From Acidobacteriota bacterium (GTDB lineage: Bacteria > Acidobacteriota > Terriglobia > Terriglobales > Acidobacteriaceae), in NCBI GenBank assembly GCA_003225555.1, contig QIAM01000001.1:60894-124893 (forward strand): DNA of 64,000 nt, in the 5' to 3' direction. The notes under the pieces are model-generated. The model searched no databases. It was not told the origin of the DNA and saw nothing but the letters and a program-made list of their open reading frames with translations. The position numbers were made by a program, and so were the translations under genes. The stretch's first letter is position 1, and every line of letters begins with the position of its first letter. Below are positions 61,024 to 64,000 of this stretch, in pieces.

Positions 61024-61593
61024 TTATTTCGCGGCAGCTTTTGCTGTGACAGTGAAGGTGATTGCGGTCTCGGCATGGATCACGGCTTCTTCCTTACCCG
61101 TTGCAGCTGCCACTCCGGTACCCGCTCCAGCACCCACGGCCGTGCCAATCAGAGCTCCCTTGCCACCGCCGGCCAGGCCGCCGATGAGTGCACCGGCTGC
61201 CGCGCCGCTACCTATTTTGGTTACGTTGCTCTTCGTGTGGCTCTTGCCCTTTGCGCGAAAACCGCTGGTTGAGAGCGGTAGAGTCTTGCCGTCCGCCAGC
61301 TGAACTGAGGTGAGTCGGATGGTGACCTCGCCAGGGTCGTGCAGCCGTCCACTTGACTTGACGTAGGTGACCTTGCCTTTCGCAGGCGCGCCGGCCTTGG
61401 CAATGGCCTTGCCATTGACCACGAGATCTTTCACCAGATTGGCACGAAATGATTGCCCGACATGCGCATTGGCAGAATTGATTTGCGAGTCGGTACGAAT
61501 GGTGATGCGAGTTCCGGCGGACACGGATTGCGCCATCGCCGACACCCCAAGGGCGAGTAGAACAACAATGGTCGTCCCAAATCTGCTCAGCAT
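61024..61593 (-). CDS. Exported glycine-zipper protein
   Basis: A 189-aa protein with a signal peptide (TIVVLLALGVSAMAQS; AAGGAG upstream of ATG 61593). A beta-rich domain (ITIRTDSQINSANAHVGQSFRANLVKDLVV ... VTIRLTSVQLADGKTLPL) precedes a glycine zipper (GSGAAAGALIGGLAGGGKGALIGTAVGAGAG) of the kind found in outer-membrane or membrane-inserting proteins. The C-terminus returns to beta pattern. Function unknown; an envelope role is likely. It is convergent with the anti-sigma gene (14-bp gap). Confidence 0.78.
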   Translation of the reverse strand: MLSRFGTTIVVLLALGVSAMAQSVSAGTRITIRTDSQINSANAHVGQSFRANLVKDLVVNGKAIAKAGAPAKGKVTYVKSSGRLHDPGEVTIRLTSVQLADGKTLPLSTSGFRAKGKSHTKSNVTKIGSGAAAGALIGGLAGGGKGALIGTAVGAGAGTGVAAATGKEEAVIHAETAITFTVTAKAAAK

Positions 61594-61967
61594 GATCTCT
61601 CCTTAATTGCCAATAGCCAGAGTCTGAGATTCATTGTAGGGAGGATCGCAGCAGGGCAGGTCACACATTCGTGCTCTTGGCAGTTACGTTAGACCGAGCA
61701 CCTCTGGTTTGAAAAGAGAGCGCGAGAGTGGAATCCCAACTTGTGCGCAGCGCAAGGATGGGTACTTGCGAAGAGGTGTGAGCTGTTGGCAGGTTGCTTG
61801 AATTGTCGGTCCATGCGAGCGGCAACTCCCACCCGACCGTGTTTTTTTTGAGTAGTTTCCTGCATGGCATCTACCTTGGCGAGCCGCTATGATCCGCGAG
61901 CAGGAATTTATTTGGGCGGCATGGTCTCTTACCGGCCTACTGACTTCGGTACAAGAGGAGATTTCCC

Positions 61968-62540
61968 ATGTTTCCGATCCGGCTCATCATTGCCTTGTTG
62001 TGTGCCATTGCATTTCTGCCAGGAACGCTAACAGCTCAGTATGGTGATTCTGGCGAGTACGTAATCCAGAACGCGCAATACGGAACCGCCCGCCGCCACG
62101 TGGACGTCACCAACCGACTGAAGGAGCTGGCCAGTCGCGATCGCACATTCCGGATGGGCAACAGCACGTTTGGCGTGGACCCCGACCCAGGGCAGCCTAA
62201 GTCACTCCGCATCTATGCCCGCGGACCAAAGGGGGAGGAGCGCATGTTCGAGTATCGCGAAGGAAGCTTTGTCGACGGCTCGCATTTCCGCAGCTGGGGC
62301 AGAGGAGACTGGGGAAGAGCGGACTGGGGTGACAGGTGGGAATGGGGCACCCGCGAACCGCAACCCGAAATGAGTGCAGCCATCCAGCACCTGCGCGAAG
62401 CGCAGAACAATCTCGAAGCAGCTTCGCACGACAAGGGCGGACATCGGGTGAGAGCTCTGGAGCTGATCAACCAGGCCATGGCAGAGGTCGAGGCGGGAAT
62501 GCGATACGACGATTCGCATCAGTCGAGGGAGGAAAGGTAG
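61968..62540 (+). CDS. Exported DUF3395-like protein
   Basis: A 190-aa protein with a signal peptide (LIIALLCAIAFLPGTLTAQ). The mature N-domain (YVIQNAQYGTARRHVDVTNRLKELASRDRTFRMGNSTFGVDPDPGQPKSLRIYARG) fits the DUF3395 pattern as I remember it. A Trp/Gly/Arg-rich linker (RSWGRGDWGRADWGDRWEWG) leads to a helical end (AAIQHLREAQNNLEAASHDK). Function unknown. It stands alone. Confidence 0.8.
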   Translation: MFPIRLIIALLCAIAFLPGTLTAQYGDSGEYVIQNAQYGTARRHVDVTNRLKELASRDRTFRMGNSTFGVDPDPGQPKSLRIYARGPKGEERMFEYREGSFVDGSHFRSWGRGDWGRADWGDRWEWGTREPQPEMSAAIQHLREAQNNLEAASHDKGGHRVRALELINQAMAEVEAGMRYDDSHQSREER

Positions 62541-63425
62541 GCACAGCAAGAGCGACACTTGCGAGTGAGTCAATGGGTCGACATCCCTTTTTATAGAACT
62601 CATTAACTGTAGGCCCTACCGTGGCCGAAAGCAAATCTGCTTGGTTGTAAAGCGGGCGATCGAGGAAGTGAGGTTCTGGCGTGTGAAAATCATGTCGTTT
62701 CCCCACGATTCGTGCCCGAACCAAACACATCTGTCACAACGACAGGGGCTCATTGGCCTATGGATCCGATACGGTTCGTTGAAACGCCCGGTGTCGTACT
62801 AGAGACAGGTTGGGGAGCACGACCAAACCTGGCCGAAGCCATAGTCGGAGAGCCGATCCGCAGCAGTTGGTGGGGACACAAACAAGGAAGTCCTTCGTGA
62901 AAAGTCTCAATGAACGAGAATGTGGTTTTCGTAGTCGGGCCGGGATAGAGCTGTGCTCGTGGCACTCCACGAGCGGGAGCGTGCCGGATCAAGAGCATTT
63001 TTTTCGCTCCCTGGGCGGCGGGACTGTCCGTGACCTCCGTGCCCGCAAGGGGACCCCACGCTGACAGCGCCAATTCCGCCGCCAGCAGGCTGATCAAGAA
63101 TCACTCCTCCAATCACGATGCGAGGTACAATGATTTTGTAGGGTGAAACGGCAGCGGGCTCTGCAAGGGATGCAACCATGCCGAGGGATAGCTTGGTTGG
63201 GCTCATCGAGACGATCACTGCATCTGCGCGAATATCCTTTTCGCTCTCCTGCCAACCTGCATCGGATCGGTAGACTCGCATGCCTTGAAAACCACCGCCC
63301 GAAGGACGGAATCTACACTACCGGAGAACGCTCCTTCCCACTTCATGCTGAGGCGGCACATCTGAGGTTGGCGCGTAGACTCGTGCGCATAACAGCGCGG
63401 GGCGCGAGGAATGAAAGACTGCCTC
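62541..63425. other. Long stretch without an intact gene
   Basis: An 885-bp region with no convincing full-length ORF. It contains the 62712 gene fragment and an 8-bp hairpin at 62955-62974 (GCTCGTGG / CCACGAGC). The overlapping track ORFs on both strands (62750-63097 -, 62907-63281 -, 63143-63511 +, 63215-63577 -) disagree in frame, lack ribosome sites and show no recognisable fold, so I read them as noise or decayed sequence. Confidence 0.5.
62712..62900 (+). pseudogene. Truncated gene fragment (SLAEAIAGEPIRGSWW-type protein)
   Basis: The frame MDPIRFVETPGVVLETGWGA then NLAEAIVGEPIRSSWWGHKQGSPS stops at TGA. I recall a small family with the string SLAEAIAGEPIRGSWWxHPKG that continues for another ~80 residues; here the continuation is absent and the other two frames do not rescue it cleanly. 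A broken gene is the likely explanation. The start (GTG 62712 or ATG 62760) is uncertain. Confidence 0.4.
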
Positions 63426-64000
63426 ATGAAAGAAGGTTCCAAAGTTCGCAAGATCGCGTTTGTCGGCGACCACTTGCCGCGCAAGTGCGGCATTGCAACG
63501 TTCACGTCTGACCTGCTCGCCGCCGTGGCAGCTGCGCATCCCCAAAGCCAGTGTTTGTCAGTGTCGGTGAATGACATTCAAGGTGGCTACGAGTACCCAG
63601 AAGTAGTTCGCTTCGAGATTGAAGAGCAGGATTTGTCGTCTTATTTACGCGCTGCGGACTTCCTCAATATCAGCAACGTGGACATCGTCTGCTTGCAGCA
63701 TGAATTCGGCATTTTCGGCGGGACGGCTGGCGGCCATATCCTGGCATTCCTGCGCGAACTGAGAATGCCTGTTGTCACTACGCTCCATACCATTTTGCGT
63801 GAGCCGAAAGCCGATCAACGGCGCGTAATGCACGAGTTAGTCGCGCTCTCGACCCGGCTCGTGGTCATGGCTGAGCGGGGGCGACAGATGTTGCAGGAGA
63901 TTTACCAGGCACCGCCGACCAAGATCGATTTCATCCCGCATGGCATTCCCGACGTAGGTTTTGTCGATCCGACCGATTTCAAAGACCAGTTCGGTGTGGA
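63426..64000 (+). CDS. Glycosyltransferase family 4-type protein (partial, runs off the end)
   Basis: From ATG 63426 (or the in-frame ATG 63411) an open frame of at least 191 codons reaches the window edge. It is absent from the track because its stop lies outside. It begins KIAFVGDHLPRKCGIATFTSDLLAAV, the N-terminal Gly-rich loop of a GT-B glycosyltransferase, and continues with VDIVCLQHEFGIFGG, VVTTLHTILREP and KIDFIPHGIPDV, all typical of GT4/GT1-like enzymes. It transfers a sugar from a nucleotide-sugar donor; substrates are not determined here. The C-terminal donor domain is outside the window. Confidence 0.9.
   Translation, partial: MKEGSKVRKIAFVGDHLPRKCGIATFTSDLLAAVAAAHPQSQCLSVSVNDIQGGYEYPEVVRFEIEEQDLSSYLRAADFLNISNVDIVCLQHEFGIFGGTAGGHILAFLRELRMPVVTTLHTILREPKADQRRVMHELVALSTRLVVMAERGRQMLQEIYQAPPTKIDFIPHGIPDVGFVDPTDFKDQFGV

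Noticed and set aside
61661-61870. 69-aa minus-strand ORF upstream of the DUF3395-like gene
   Set aside because: Ser/Thr-rich random composition, no ribosome site and no family.
62907-63281. 124-aa minus-strand ORF (and 62750-63097 -, 63143-63511 +)
   Set aside because: Overlapping ORFs in conflicting frames without motifs or start signals; read as non-coding or decayed sequence.

Overview
The window looks like a chromosomal segment of an Acidobacteriota bacterium (Terriglobia / Koribacter-like). That placement is inferred from gene content, not from a marker-gene search. The signs are an Oar-like TonB-type outer-membrane protein with a carboxypeptidase-regulatory N-terminus, a GWxTD-domain protein, a GloVer tandem-repeat protein, GWxTD-linked beta-barrel neighbours, many small lineage-type proteins, strong Shine-Dalgarno sites, and several families of short GC-rich palindromic repeats between genes.

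Layout. 1-6.6 kb: small helical proteins, a HAD phosphatase, a small zinc-ribbon protein, a GH105/GH88-type hydrolase, a zinc alcohol dehydrogenase and a divergent glutamate decarboxylase. 6.9-19.8 kb: the most unusual region. It is a co-directional run of eleven genes: two paralogous proteins with very acidic N-termini, glycine-zipper repeats and arginine-rich C-termini; a predicted gluzincin metallopeptidase; four unrecognised proteins (helical, beta-sandwich-like, IPT/TIG-ended, and one with an acidic-aromatic C-terminal tail); two small HExxH proteins sharing one acidic leader, one of them fused to an OmpA-like domain; then an M20 peptidase and an amidohydrolase with an acidic tail. No phage, contractile-injection or known secretion gene is visible, so I treat it as a candidate undescribed system.

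19.8-31 kb: a LuxR-type regulator, a glpF-glpK operon whose kinase appears to start at CTG, and an arginine operon argR-argC-argB-argF-argG-argH followed by an ArgA-like acetyltransferase. The argR promoter carries two tandem ARG boxes. A convergent galactokinase follows. 31-41 kb: PilZ, TPR, TonB/Oar-like, beta-barrel and GWxTD proteins, mostly on the minus strand. 41-49 kb: small proteins missed by the ORF track, a VapBC toxin-antitoxin pair with a leaderless promoter buried in its operator, a GAF-GGDEF diguanylate cyclase, a GloVer-repeat protein, a glycosidase-like lipoprotein and a RodZ-like protein.

50-54.7 kb: metK and ahcY (SAM / methyl cycle), a VOC protein, and a divergent ArsR regulator and SDR dehydrogenase. 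54.8-61.6 kb: a cupin, an ECF sigma operon (sigma, small membrane protein, membrane protein, ICMT-like methyltransferase), a protein with a degenerate HxxxH motif divergent from a TetR regulator with a shared operator/promoter, and a second ECF sigma with a zinc-finger anti-sigma factor. 61.9-64 kb: a DUF3395-like secreted protein, a gene fragment, and a glycosyltransferase running off the end.
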